Part shown: piece after piece, positions 33,654 to 45,982 of the stretch | How positions within the stretch are numbered: position 1 is the first letter of the stretch | Layout: every line of letters starts with the position of its first letter | Origin: Neurospora tetraspora | Lineage: Eukaryota > Ascomycota > Sordariomycetes > Sordariales > Sordariaceae | Length of the DNA stretch: 64,000 nucleotides | NCBI RefSeq assembly: GCF_033439725.1 | Contig: NW_026944391.1 | Location: forward strand, 372,001-436,000 | Direction of reading: 5' to 3' | Notes under the pieces: model-generated | Seen by the model: the letters and a program-made list of their open reading frames with translations, nothing else | Database searches by the model: none | Told to the model about the DNA's origin: nothing | Program-made: the position numbers and the translations under genes

Positions 33654-36600
33654 ATGAGGCTTGAAAGACAACTAAGCGTTGTCCTCGGACTACTGCTTTC
33701 AGCGGCGGTGCAAGTGGGAGCTCTTACGTCTTCAGAATGGTGAGACTGTCTTCTTTCTCTTCACCCCTCACCCGTACTAGACTTTCGGGAGAATCGAAGA
33801 CGGCGTTGGCTACATAAGAACGTATGAGCTGACAAGATTCTCTTCTAGGCGAAACCAGTCCATATATCAGGTCGTGACGGATCGTTTTGCTCGAAGCGAT
33901 CTTTCAACCAGTGCGCCATGTGACACATCCCAGCAGGTATACTGCGGCGGGTCATGGCAGGGATTGATCTCGAAGTTGGACTATATTCAGGGAATGGGAT
34001 TCACTGCTGTCTGGATTTCACCAATCGTCAAGCAGATTGACGGAGTTACCAAAGATGGGTATGTTTGGCCGTCATGAAATGCCGGGACCGCCAAACAGCA
34101 CGTTATGGATATTGACTGGACAACTTCAAACTTAGGTCTTCTTATCATGGCTACTGGGCGTCAGATATTTGGTCCTTGAATCCTTCATTTGGCACCGCAT
34201 ACGACCTCAAGGGGCTTTCCAAAGCGCTTCATGACCGCGGCATGGTAAGATCCCACCCTCCCACGCCTGACCGGAAAACACAGTTAAGCGGTTGAGATGT
34301 GACTGACCAAGACGCTGACATGGTAATTAGTACCTCATGGTGGATGTTGTCACCAACCACATGGCGTATTTGGGCTGTCATTCGTGCGTCAACTACCAAG
34401 GTCTCAATCCTTTCTCTTCCGTAAGTGATACCAAGTGGAAAATAAAAGGGTAGAGGAGTTGCTGAGAAAGACTACCACCTACTTAGCAATCTTACTATCA
34501 CTCCCCATGCACTATCAACTACGATAACCAAACCTCCGTCGAAACGTAAGTGGACTAGTTCCATTCTCTGGCATCTGCCTCTTCAACAGCAGTTCGTACT
34601 AGGTAGACACTAACAAATGAAATTCAGATGCTGGCAGGGAACTGATGTCGTCAGGTACGTCTGTCATCGTCAGGCAGTAACGTAACGTGCTGTGAAGTCA
34701 AACACTCGATTTTTGACTCCACGAGCGGTATCCGTTGGCCTGGCTAACGTCTCATACGTACACATAGTTTGCCAGACCTCAAGACCGAAAAGTAGGCCGA
34801 AACTGTCCCGGGCTCGTTTGCTGAAAGATAGCTAATATGATGAGCGCAATAGCGACGACGTCCGCAAGATATGGAACGATTGGGTGTCCAAGATGGTGTC
34901 AACATATAGCATGTATGTACACTGCTTCTCCATGCTGTCATATTTGTGACGGACAGGGCACTGTCTTCCTGGTGTAGGCTAATCTAAAGTGCCACAGCGA
35001 TGGACTTCGTATCGACAGTGTTAAGCACGTTGAGAAGTCCTTCTGGCCGGGATTCGAGTCCGCTGCCGGCGTGTACGCAATTGGCGAGGTGTTCCAAGGA
35101 GACCCGACGTATCTGGTGCCGTACCAGAGCTATATCAGCGGCCTCTTGGATTATGCAAGGTAAGGGGGGAACTAAACCTTGGGATCTCTCTTGGGGGTTC
35201 TTGCTTACCAGGTCAATTTTCGTATACAGCTATTATTGGACAGTGAATGCGTTTCAGTCGACAAGCGGCAGCATCACTGCGCTGGCTAACGGCATCAACA
35301 CACTCAAAGCTGCTGGTACGTCTGATGTACTGGCCGCTTTCCCTTAGTCACACTGACGATGTGATGCAGCGATTGACCTCAGTCTCTACGGGTCGTTCCT
35401 CGAAAACCACGACCAGGCGCGCTTTGCGCACAAGACTAGTGATATGGTGAGTCCCTTAAGCGTCCGCTTTTGCAGTCGATGTGGTTCTTCGCTGACTCAA
35501 CATCTACGTCTAACGCAGGCTTTGGCAAAGAACGTGAGTTGCTCCTTCCCTCGGGGATGTTTGTTCCTCATGGCTCTTGCTGCTTCATCTCTGGGAACAC
35601 TCCCTTTCCCAGTGACAGCAACTGAACATCTGTGATAGGCAATTGCCTTTACGATGCTCAAAGACGGTATGTACACGCCACTTCCAATTGTTCCTGTCCC
35701 TGGTATTCGCTCGGATTTCGGCTGATCAGACCAAATCTCTTCATCTGCTGTAGGCATCCCGATCATCTACCAAGGACAGGAACAGCACTATGCGGGCAGT
35801 GATACTCCCTACAACCGAGAGGCCCTCTGGCTTTCTGGCTATTCAACCAACTCAGAGTTGTATACGTGGATTAAACGGCTGAATCAACTCCGCACCCATG
35901 CTATCAGCAAAGACGACGGCTACCTCTCATATCGCGCATGGCCCATCTACTCCGATAGCCACACCATTGCCATGCGCAAAGGATCCTCTGGCAAGCAAGT
36001 TGTGGGCGTCTTCACTAATGTCGGAGCCTCGTCCTCCACCACTGTCACTCTGTCTTCGTCGGCGTCGGGTTTCAGTGCAAACCAACAAATCACCGACGTC
36101 GTAAGTTGTGATGGCTTCACCACCGACTCAGGAGGCAGCATAACTGTCACACTTTCTGGGGGACTCCCAAGGATCTTATACCCCACAGCGGTTCTCAGTG
36201 GCAGCGACATCTGTTCCCCACGCTCAACTCTCACTTCGACCGCAAGCGCAACTTCAGGAGCTCCTACATCAACTTCGTCGTCGGGTAAGTTTCTATATCC
36301 GTGGGATGTTTGGCAACCAGACATAACCACAACGATGCGCAAGAGGGCTAACGAGAACCAACCATCGTCACCTCTGATATAGCGTTAACATACTGCACTG
36401 CCACTGCGGTGCCCATCACCTTCAACGCTCTGGTTAGCACGTCCTACGGCGAGACGGTTAAGCTGTAAGTCCCGACAACGTCCCTCGCCGCCCGCGACTT
36501 ACATACCCATTTCACCCGTGCTTGACCGGACCGTGACAGCTAACTCGAGAATAAAACAATGTATAGAACCGGCAACACGGCTGCCCTCGGCAGCTGGAAC

Positions 36601-36810
36601 ACCGCCAACGCCGTGACGCTAAGCGCATCAAAGTACACCAGCAGCAACCCGCTGTGGTACGCATCTGTCAATCTCGCGCCGGGTAGTGTCATACTGTACA
36701 AGTTCATCAAGGTGAGCAGTTCAGGAGCGGTTTCTTGGGATAGTGACCCCAACCACACATATACGGTGCCTTGCGCAGCCGCCACGGTATCTTCGACTTG
36801 GAGGAGGTGA
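33654..36810 (+). CDS. secreted alpha-amylase, GH13 with C-terminal CBM20 starch-binding domain
   Basis: Sixteen exons encode 629 residues: 33654-33739, 33849-34058, 34136-34244, 34331-34420, 34487-34545, 34628-34654, 34768-34791, 34853-34912, 34998-35159, 35230-35315, 35370-35446, 35519-35533, 35639-35666, 35754-36284, 36383-36464, 36567-36810. A signal peptide ([18 protein letters not shown]) precedes the TAKA-amylase-like barrel. Catalytic residues are in place: nucleophile Asp about 228 in GLRIDSVKH, acid/base Glu about 252 in AIGEV, and Asp about 319 in [13 protein letters not shown] and REALWLSGY are also conserved. A Ser/Thr linker joins the CBM20 domain (about 524-629; LGSWN, then LYKFIKV). 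The enzyme cuts alpha-1,4 glucan links in extracellular starch. The 15 introns, with exons down to 15 bases, are many for the family. Confidence 0.93.
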
Positions 36811-37215
36811 TATGATAATGTTGGTAGTGCCAGGGGAGACTGAAGGTATAGGCTATTTGTTATGGGCGGTATGTATCTGAAGAGTTTGGGGAAAATGGAA
36901 AAGGGGAGTGGAGGCAGCTGAGGAAGTCTTAACTATGTATATATTTGCATTGGTCATGATTGCAAAGGGGAAAGCCGTGTGATAACAGTGGCTATAGCGC
37001 TGCCATGGTAATTGTACACCTATCACGTTGCTCCGATTTTGGGTATCGACTGACTCCTCAAACCAAATATTGTTTCCGTCAAAGTTGTATTGTGTAAAAT
37101 TTTGTCACCTTGGGACATTTAAGGAAGAGAAGAAAACACCGCTTGACCCAGACTACCATCCATCATCATTCGTGGAACCCACACATCGCCGTCTCCTAGA
37201 CCTAACCACTCAGAC
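36811..37215. other. convergent intergenic region
   Basis: About 400 bp between the ends of the amylase and the minus-strand secreted-protein gene. 3' flanks only. Confidence 0.6.
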
Positions 37216-37913
37216 CTAACCACTCAGGCCAAAGGCCTTCTTGGCCCGGTCCCAGTACTGTTGCCGAGCATCCGCCATAGTGGTGCCAACGCACTTTGTG
37301 ATATAGTCATTGTACCCCTCGTCGGTGCCCATCTTCATCTTGGCCTTCACGTCAGCCGAGCAATGTTTGTCGACGAACCAACGGGCAGAGTCAAAATTGC
37401 GGAAGTCGTCCGATATGACAAGCTGCAAGATCTCCGCCCCTGACTTGCCGTCGATGGGCAAGTTGAGGTCTTGTGCATACTCTTTGACAAACTAGATAGT
37501 TCGTGTGATAAACGGTCAGCCCCAGATACATGTACACACAAAGTAAGATTGATCAGAAGAATTAGTCAAGATTTGGGTAAGGGTTAACTAACATCGGGCG
37601 ACATCATATTCGCTGTACCTTGATCATCATGGGCCAAGTTGACCCTGTACTTCAAATCACCACTCTCGAGGCCAATGAGTGCTAGCATCATAGCAATCTC
37701 GCCTGTGGTGCGGCCCGTGAAGGACTTGATCAGATAGGGAGCAGCCTGCTCCGGTGTTCTGCACTCAGTTGGGAATTGAGCCGACGAGCAATCGGCCAAG
37801 GCCCCAGGCATGATGGTCTTGATAGCATCCACAGCATAGATGGACTTGCTTTCCAAGCCGGCAGCACTGGCAAGCCCAGCAAACAGGGCGGGGAAGACGA
37901 GCTGGGTACGCAT
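37216..37913 (-). CDS. small secreted protein of unknown function
   Basis: Minus-strand exons 37913-37593 and 37491-37216 encode 198 residues; the intron has a GTTAGT donor. A clear signal peptide (MRTQLVFPALFAGLASA) is followed by a soluble domain with four cysteines (ADCSS, TECRT, KHCSA, TKCVG) that could form two disulfides. Conserved-looking motifs are IMPGALADC, FPTECRTPEQAAPYL, MLALIGLESGDLKYR, QGTANMMSPDF and CVGTTMADARQQYWDRA. I recall this as a fungal family of secreted hypothetical proteins; no function is assigned. The Glu in LESGDLKY has some resemblance to the catalytic Glu region of lysozyme-like folds, which is only a suggestion. It lies tail-to-tail with the amylase. Confidence 0.87.
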
Positions 37914-39911
37914 TTTATGTGAGATGGGTAGGCGAGAAGTCGTTGATAGTTGTGTAAGTGAAAGTGAGGGTTCTGTCTGGGCCGTTAGGGAGCTGATATC
38001 GACGAGTCGGAAGTAGTGGGTGAGAGTTGCACCGGGGTATCGAGAAGGAATACTGAGGAGGACGAGAGCCTTTGTCCAGCAAAAGCGTCGGTCGACGTGT
38101 TATAAGTAAAAAATCTAACAAAAATATGACGGCCCTTCGTCAACGTCTTGAAGTCCAATTGAGTGGAGGATCAGTCCAAAAGGAGCAAACGGGCAGTGAA
38201 TGAAGGACTGGGGGCCACGGGCCAATCAAGTGTGTCACAGAAGCTTGGACGAATGTGAAGGCCTAGTAAGATGGGGACTGGTGCCAGGGGACCGGGTGAT
38301 CACTTGCTAGATACCGCTTTTTCTCATTCAACTGGGTTTTATCCTTCCCTCTTACAGTCTAGCATATCTAGGAGTCACCTCAGAACTGGGGCGCCATCGT
38401 CGCCGACAGACTTAACGAACCACTCAAAGCTTGAATGGCAAGCTGGCATGCAAGTGACTTGCAGCGGCTCGAGCGGATCACACAACAGCGCAAGCGTCCT
38501 AGACTAGAGTAGGCCTAGTTTCTGCGGGTAGATAAAACCCAGTTGAATGAGAATTAGCGGTATAGCCTCATCCATGAATCGAGACCAGTACGTACCAGCC
38601 GCGCTCCATCTAGACTTCAATGCCCAAGCCGCCATGACGGACAAACCCTCCTGACAACGGCTTTTGTTAGGCCCTCGCAGGCCTCCTTGTCACTCGAACT
38701 TGATTCTTGGCACCCGAACAGCTGGCGCTTGTTTCCTCTTTGATTCCCGGCCGTTGCCGCCAAGTGCTCGCACAACTGGATCCCGCATCACCAACACTTC
38801 CGCCCAAGAGACGACTATGGCGTACCACGACGACGCATGACACGCCTGACCTGTCGAGTCTGACGGCTGATTTTCTTTTTACGTCCACAATCCCACAGCG
38901 GCGTACAATGTCCTACAATGTGCACCCATTGTTGCCAACCATGAACCTATGGCAAAGGCAAAGACGTCAGGGGGGCGGGTTTGCCCCTGCATGGGCTGTG
39001 ATGACATGCCTGCCAATCAGCATCGTGTTTCACTTCTTCCTGGGAGGCTTGGAAACCGCGGACCCCAGAAACACTCGCACTTTGTCACGGTAGCATCTGC
39101 AAACGCCGTACTGGTTGGAACAAAAACTAAATTGAAAGGACGACAGCCCCCGAGCCAACAAACCAGCTTTGACCAAACAGTCTGACCAGCAGGACATGGC
39201 TCGGGAAGAACCCACAAGGGCGCATGAGCCATTGCAAACCGTCAGACTGTCTTCTGAGAGGGAGGCACGTAGGGTGACCGCAGGATCGCTCGGGCGAATG
39301 TGGACACCACCCTCAAACAAGACCTGGCATTGGCTACGAACCGACTACAATACTTTTAACAATTCTCCGACCCTTGAACGCCACATGTCCAACTGTGCTG
39401 TACCACCAAAGCTGATGAAACAAACCCGCGGTACGTACCGGGCCATTGTCTCGTTCAGTCCTTGAAACGATTCAATAGAAGGAGCATGGAACAAAGAAAC
39501 CGGATCGACCAATGGAATCTGCATGATGCCCAATCTCTGAGATGCGACAAACACGCCTCTACACGTGGAGTGCAGTAATGGCCGTCACTGTAAATGGTAC
39601 CTAGAATGTCTCTAGTACCTGAATATCACTCCGTTGGAGCTTCTCTATAAGACCCGCTTTTGGATATCTATCACCCTGACAGCGCCCATTCTCCATCTTT
39701 CGTTGCTTAACGATCTTGATATCTTCCCTTTCCGAGTCGAATACCTCCACACTGACATAAACCCTACAAACCGATGTTTTAAAGCAAGATAATAAGAAAA
39801 CCATTTCAAGAATAAGTGTGAGATGGACCGAAAGTGGCCCCTTTTTACCCCTCGTATTTCAAACTCAGGGCAAACAAAGCTAAAAGTGGCACATTCTGGG
39901 CCAAACTAGGC
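37914..39911. other. 2 kb intergenic region without a supportable gene
   Basis: Contains the promoter of the secreted-protein gene and the 3' flank of the large F-box gene. A plus-strand frame at 38707-39093 (128 codons) has no family features. Nothing else seen. Confidence 0.55.
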
Positions 39912-42900
39912 TCACGAGGCAGCGGGATATCGAGGGTCATACTCCTCATAGTAAGGATCCCCTCCACGGGTTCCTCGCTGTGTATCCTCTCTCATCACTG
40001 TACCGTGTCTAGTATATGCTCCGGCTGGAGCGCCGCGCGAATCCGCGGCATAGACAGGCTGCTCGCTGTCAGCATATGGAACGGCACCGTAAGGATCCGC
40101 GTCCCGATAGGCCCTGCGTCCCACGTCGTGGAAAGATTGGGCTGCCGCTTCCCGTCGCACGGGGCGCCGGATGAGATACTCTCCTTGCTCGTCCCTAACT
40201 TGCACGATCTCATATGTGTCGGCAGGCGGCGCCGGCGCCGGCGCCGGCGGCCGTGAGTGAGACCGGGCGTCCACCGGATTGCGATAGTACTCCGGTCTAG
40301 GGGTATGGTTATGATCATGATACTCCGGCCGGGGAGGAGGTCGGTCGTATACCTCAGTGTCAGCTCGCCTTGGGAAATATTCCGGCACAACTGTTTGTGA
40401 ACGATAGCCTCTATACCCCATCTCGTCGTTCAGGGGAGGTGCTCCAGCCCCAGAGAGATAGGCCGGTGCAACCTGCTGCATCAACGGACTCCGATCTCTC
40501 CTCGGCGGCACCGACTGGTAACTGGCACCGTACACCGGGGACCTCGAACGCCTGGAAACCTCGTCGTAGCGGTTATAGATTCTTGATGCGGGTGCGGCGC
40601 CCGAGGCTGGGGCCATTCCGTGCTCGACGGTGTAAGGGCGATCACTTAAATCTCTATGTCGGTGAGTAACCGCCGAAGGATGTCCTTGGTGCTGTAGATT
40701 CAACATTTCCTCGTGTCCAGTAATTGACGAGGGTTGCATTGCCCGAGTGACCGCCATTGAGGGTCGTGGAGGCGTGTGAGTTGCTGGGCGCTGAACCAAT
40801 GAAGCTTCACGCGGCCGATCGGCATTTTCTCCAGCGCCGGAATTTTGGTACGAGGAATATGGCTTGCCGGACTCAGTCCTGCTTGTACTCCATCCCTGAT
40901 TCCACTCCTCAGTTTCGGCCTCAATCTTCTTGGCTTCCTTAAAGGATAAACGGGCACTCTCCATAGCTGGCTGAAAATTCCCATGCCTGTCCTCGTTATC
41001 CCTGCTTCTGATGTCAGACTCACGAAAGCTTCGTGCTTGAACCACCCTGCCTTCGTCTTGCACGTCTCTTCCATATTCAGAGGTATTCGGGACAGCCGAG
41101 TTTAAGCTTGGTTGTTGCTCCGAAACATAGCCGTTCTGAGGAGCATCAGAGCGGCTATTGGTGAGGGTAGGTGGGACCATGTTGCCAGAGTCTCTGTTAG
41201 AAGAATGATCCGCCGATGAATATTGCCTTGGGGCGGGGGAGCCACTGTATGGTTGTTCACGACCGGCGAGACCGTTCATCCCCAGTCCCGAGAACTCGAT
41301 GTGCCTACCCTTAGACGGCACCGGGTACGGTGAAGGGTATTGTTGAACAGACGCCGAACGGGGTTGGAAGAGATGTGGCAGGGCATCTGCAAGCATACCC
41401 CTTTGGGGCTCGCCACACATTCTTAATCTTGAAAGTGTATCGAGATTGGGGAGCAAAACCATATCCAGGACCCAGTCAAGCAGTGGGTAGACTCCCTGGG
41501 CCTGCATAGGCTCGATATGTTTGGATTGGAAGTGATTAACCAGCTGCGGCAGAGAAAAGGTTTTTCTGTCCTCCTGTACGTGCGGAGCATTTCCAAGTCC
41601 AAAATGGCAGGCTTTACAGACCAGGCCGTTCACGTTCCGCACAGGTCGCATGTCCTTATTATTGGAAAGACCGTCGATGAACATAGCAAAGGGAGGAACC
41701 TCGCCAAACCTTGCATGAAACCGTTTGACGAGATGATGGATCGTGACGAAGACCCTAATGCTGCCTGGCAGGTCTCTGATGACCCCAAGACTGTTCCAGA
41801 TTTCGCGCGATGACCGAGCAACTTCCTCGAGCCTGATCTGGTAGCTGTCGGGGTATCCAGGAGGTTGTATTCCAGGGTACGAATTGTGAGCATTTGCCTG
41901 GAAAGAGTTGTAGTTGTAGGCTTGTACCGCAGGTGGCGGTGGCCCATATCCTTGTGGCGGCTCGCTGGTAGCGGGGGGAGGGTACGTTGTAGCCGGAGGT
42001 TGGTAAGGCGGATACAAGGGCGGCTGAGCTACATAGGGCTGCTGCTGCTGCTGTGGTGGTGGGGGCGGCGGCTGTCCATAAAGGGGCTGTTGTGGAGCGG
42101 GAGCATAGGGGCCTTGGGGGTAGACTGGCGGAGGGATTGCCTGATACTGTTCTGGATATGGCGCAGTATGATATCCAGGTGCTGGATAGGGTTGATAGGG
42201 AGGAAGCCCGGCGTGTCCATTCGTGGACGGGTAGTTGTGTCCCTGTGGCAAAACAGCGCCTCCCAAGTTACCAACAAAAGATGGTCGGAAGCCGTGGCTG
42301 TGAGGTGGTTGTTTGGAGGGACCATAACGGAAAGGAGGGTACTGCGGCCACTCTGCCCTCCAATGAACAACGATAGTGCCTAAGCTGAGAGCAGTCGTGT
42401 GTTTGGCTGCGTAGTGTTGGATCACTCCCTCAAAGCCAAATGTTTTCGAGTTGGTGTCACACCCATTGCAATAGAAAAGCTCTTTGCGGTATGACTCGGT
42501 ATGAGGCTTGATCTTGGTGTCGAAGATCCACTTCATGTTCTCCAAGGTAAGCTTTTGGGTGAAGGGGCCCTCTGGAGGATCGACCGGGACTTCCCGGCCA
42601 GCGGAGCGAGCAGCAGCGGCCTTCTCGGCGATCTCAGCGTAGAAACGCTTCCGTATGTAGCAAAGAACATCAACGGCAAACTTGGCGCAATTATCCCTTG
42701 TCACTTTCTTGCCCTTGCCCCAAGTCTCACGAATTGCCTCGTCAGCAAGACCGGCTATCCTCGCACGCAATGGCGCTTGCGTCTCCTCCCATTGTTTGTC
42801 GATGAGTTCCCTCGCCTCTTTGGTTGTTGCCAGAGTCGCCTCGAGTTGACGACGCTCGGTGCGATCCTGCTGAGCCTCCTCTTTGACCACAACCAGTCCA

Positions 42901-44424
42901 GGGTGCCGATGTTCTGCCTCGCCTCGTTGGGTGAGGAGTCTAGGTTTGAGAAAATCCCAATCCTTGTCCTGAAACGGAAGGACAATCTGCATGGCCGCTT
43001 CGAACGCAGGAAGATGCTGAAGGACATTGGGAGTAAGGGGAGGATCCAAGAGTAGAGCCCGTCGCTCAATCTCAGCCTTTCTGATCGCCTTGAGTTCAGC
43101 GACCTCCTCAGGGGTCCTTTCTTGTCGTGCTTGAGAAGAAGCCTGCGACGAGGGCACTTGTGCTCGGGTTGCGGGCGGAGCAGTTGGATAAGAGGTTGGC
43201 GATGCGGCAGGCGTTGCGGAGTTTGAAGTCGAGATGGACGAGACCTTGTTGTTGTTGACATAGCCTGGATAAAGTTCCGTACGCATCCTTGTAACGCCAC
43301 CTGACATATACCATTTCTCCCATCTTGATGCCTGATTCTGCAGGTTCTTACCGCGGTTATTGAGGCCCTTCATCCATTCGTCCATGGCTCCAGGACCGAG
43401 GGCTTGGACGTCATGGAACTCCTTGGTCACTTCGTCGACGTCGGTGGGGGAAAACAGTTTTAGTTTATCTGTGTCGGGCGTGTTGGATGGTTGAACACGG
43501 AGGTCTGGCGTTACGTAGGCGAACGGGATCCCCTGAAGAACTGTGGAAGGCACAGATTGAGAGACCATAAGATCGATTTCCTGCACGTATTAGCCTGTTG
43601 TGAGATTCTCCAGATTTTGACGTAAGACATACCTTCATCGAGGTTGTTACCAAGCAGCGGCCGCAGAGGCGACTAGCGAAGGGCCAGATGACAGCAACAC
43701 CATCCAGACCCGGGCCTAGACAAGGAGCAGCTGCTGTAGAGCAGGAATCGGACGAAGCAGCATGGCTTTGGGCCGGTTGCTTGTTGCATTTTTGGCACTT
43801 TAGTGAGCAAGCAAGCCGCCACATATCGATCTCGGCCATTGACCGAAGAGGGACAGGCATCTGTGGCCAAAAAAGCCGCCTGGAAAGCTGCCAGATGACA
43901 TTTGGCTTAAGAAAACCCAAGACTCCCTTGACTTTTGGAGGAGGAACTTCTCTGTTGACCAGTGACGGAGAAGGATCAAGATAGAGGTTGAACAATTTGT
44001 TAACGCGTAGCAAATTGCCCAGTGATCGTGGGGGGCAGAAACTGAAGATGTGATGCCAAACCTCAGCAGGCAGCTGAGACTTGTTCCGTGGCAGCTTGTT
44101 TAATTCGACAGCTTGTCCAGTTTGTCCAGCGTCATCCTGCGCCAGCTTCACCTTTTTGACGCCTGCACTAGACTCGGGAGAGTGCTCGGAATCAGCAGCA
44201 TGTTCGCGAGTCTGGCGCTTCCCTAGCAACGACATTTTGGGGGCTTCTGCCATGCCGACGTCCGCCTCTGTCAGTGTTGGTACGGCGAGCGCAGTGCTGG
44301 CCGCTGTTGATGAGTTGGGTACCTCTACGGAGCTATTGAGATCTTGATCATCCCTCGACGTTGGAACTGAGCCATTTCGCTTCGGCACCGAACCAGGATG
44401 AACGTCTTCTCCATCCCCAGTCAT
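39912..44424 (-). CDS. large F-box protein with two C2H2-like motifs
   Basis: Minus-strand exons 44424-43633 and 43580-39912 (52-base intron, GTATGT...GCAG) encode 1486 residues. An acidic/Ser-rich start is followed by an F-box at about 116-150 (QLPAEVWHHIFSFC, then LLRVNKLFNLYLD). A CxxC...CxxC region at about 213-260 (LKCQKCNK ... RLCGRCLV) probably binds zinc. A charged central region follows. Two C2H2-like motifs come next: one in YCNGCDTNSKTFGFEG...HYAAKH and one in VCKACHFG...HFQSKH, separated by a Pro/Gln/Tyr-rich stretch. The tail is disordered and Arg/Ser/Tyr-rich. I relate the central part to a fungal domain of unknown function. An SCF substrate receptor with nucleic-acid-binding fingers is inferred. 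The start MTGDGED was preferred to an upstream in-frame ATG giving a hydrophobic, unconserved extension. Confidence 0.82.
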
Positions 44425-45982
44425 CGTGACGACGCAGACGAGTACCTTGGCTGACGCGGTTGGATGAGATGGGAAATGATGATGACACCAAGGACAGCGG
44501 AAACGAAAGTATGTAGAGGTAGTATAAAGAAGAAAGAGGAGAAGGACGGAGGTAAGGTAGCAGTTATAGTAGTAACACTTGTCAATGGCAAGGAGGACAA
44601 CCTCGACAGCTCTGTAAGGTTGACAACGATCGGGTAGACCTGGTCCTTGGACACCGAGGAAAACTTCTTTCCTTGAAAGGACGAAGAAAGTGGTGACAGA
44701 GCTCCCTTTCTCTGTCGGAAGCTGCCAATCCACCGCACGGAAACGAGTCAAGTCCAGTTCAGCGCCACATCAGATGAAGGTCCGCGGATTCTGCGCTATC
44801 GTCGACTACCTAGATACACCTTGGGAGTCTAGCTTTGTGAGTTAGAAGTGATGGGCGAAGTCGGCCGAGGTCGGTAAAGGTATAGTAGCTTTCCTGCCGT
44901 CTGCGTCAACTCTGTTGTGCGATGTGACTGCTGGAGGTGATGGTGAGCGTGGTTGAGCTGCTGAGTTGAAAGGTGAAAGGTGAATGAATGGTGAATGGCA
45001 GAGGGCGCGGGGCGGTATTCGCACGAGACAAGACAGCCAAGCGCAGCCGCGATTGTCGAAACTGCTGACCGTGTTGTGATGGTGCTCGTGGCCGCGGCCT
45101 TTGCATGCACCTTGATGAGTTTGTGGGAGACGAGAGATGCTAATAAGCTTAATGACCAGAAAATGACCTGGAGGGTGGAAAAGTTGTGGTCAAGGAAGAA
45201 GTGAAGAAATGTCCCGTTCGACGTATCTAGGTCGAAGAAGTGGTTGTTCGCGGCAGGAACCCTGAACAAAAGCTAGTTAGTGTCTCGCTCCTGCCTGTTC
45301 GTCTGCACAGAGGCACTTGCAACCGTTACTGATTCCTCCATATTTGCCTTGTACCTTCCCGCAACACTAAAATCCGCAACCGTGGTCCGTGCGTCGAGGC
45401 TCCTCGCGGTTGCAGGCTGGCTTCTGTGCTTCTTTGGGCTGTTTGGCCCGTGTGGTACGCGTCAGTGACTCTGCTTATAATGTAGGAAGGCACAGTGCAG
45501 ACACTCACTCACTCACTCGCTGCAGTTGCGAGTTTCTATCCGTCCGAGTGAAACTCGGTCAAGTTTAGGTGATGAGCACTATTATCTATGTACATTTACC
45601 TAGACATATATATTGACCTACACAAGTATTATATGCCACGGCTTGGATGTCATACAAGCCGTTGGTTCGGTATACACTCTATCCTATCTATCCAGAAAGC
45701 CCTCACTTTACCTCGTAAATGGGGAAAGTCGCCGTTCACGTATATGACACCCCTTGCTGAGCGGGACAGCAAGATATCAGCTAGCCAGCAGGGATCTTTT
45801 CAAATCAAGATTCGTGAAATAAAAAAACACACAAGCCACAAGTACCGCCATCGAAAAACTGCCATAACCCCTTTCTAAGTCTGCTCGGTTCATAATACAT
45901 ACACCAGTCGTACTGCTGCTACCAGAGTCGGCCGGCCTCCCAAGGTCTGTAGGTGTAGCCTAAGGAAGGGTAGAGCTCAGCC
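44425..45982. other. intergenic: leader/promoter of the F-box gene and dnm1 3' flank
   Basis: About 1.56 kb. The first 850 bp is pyrimidine-rich on the minus strand, like a long 5' leader, and open across several frames, but without homology. A CACT tandem run lies near 45503-45520. No gene supported. Confidence 0.55.

Noticed and set aside
38707-39093. 128-codon plus-strand frame
   Set aside because: No splice context, no domain and unlikely amino-acid pattern; treated as chance.
44829-45269. 146-codon minus-strand frame upstream of the large F-box gene
   Set aside because: Ser/Thr/His-rich translation of a pyrimidine-rich leader; several frames are open at once.
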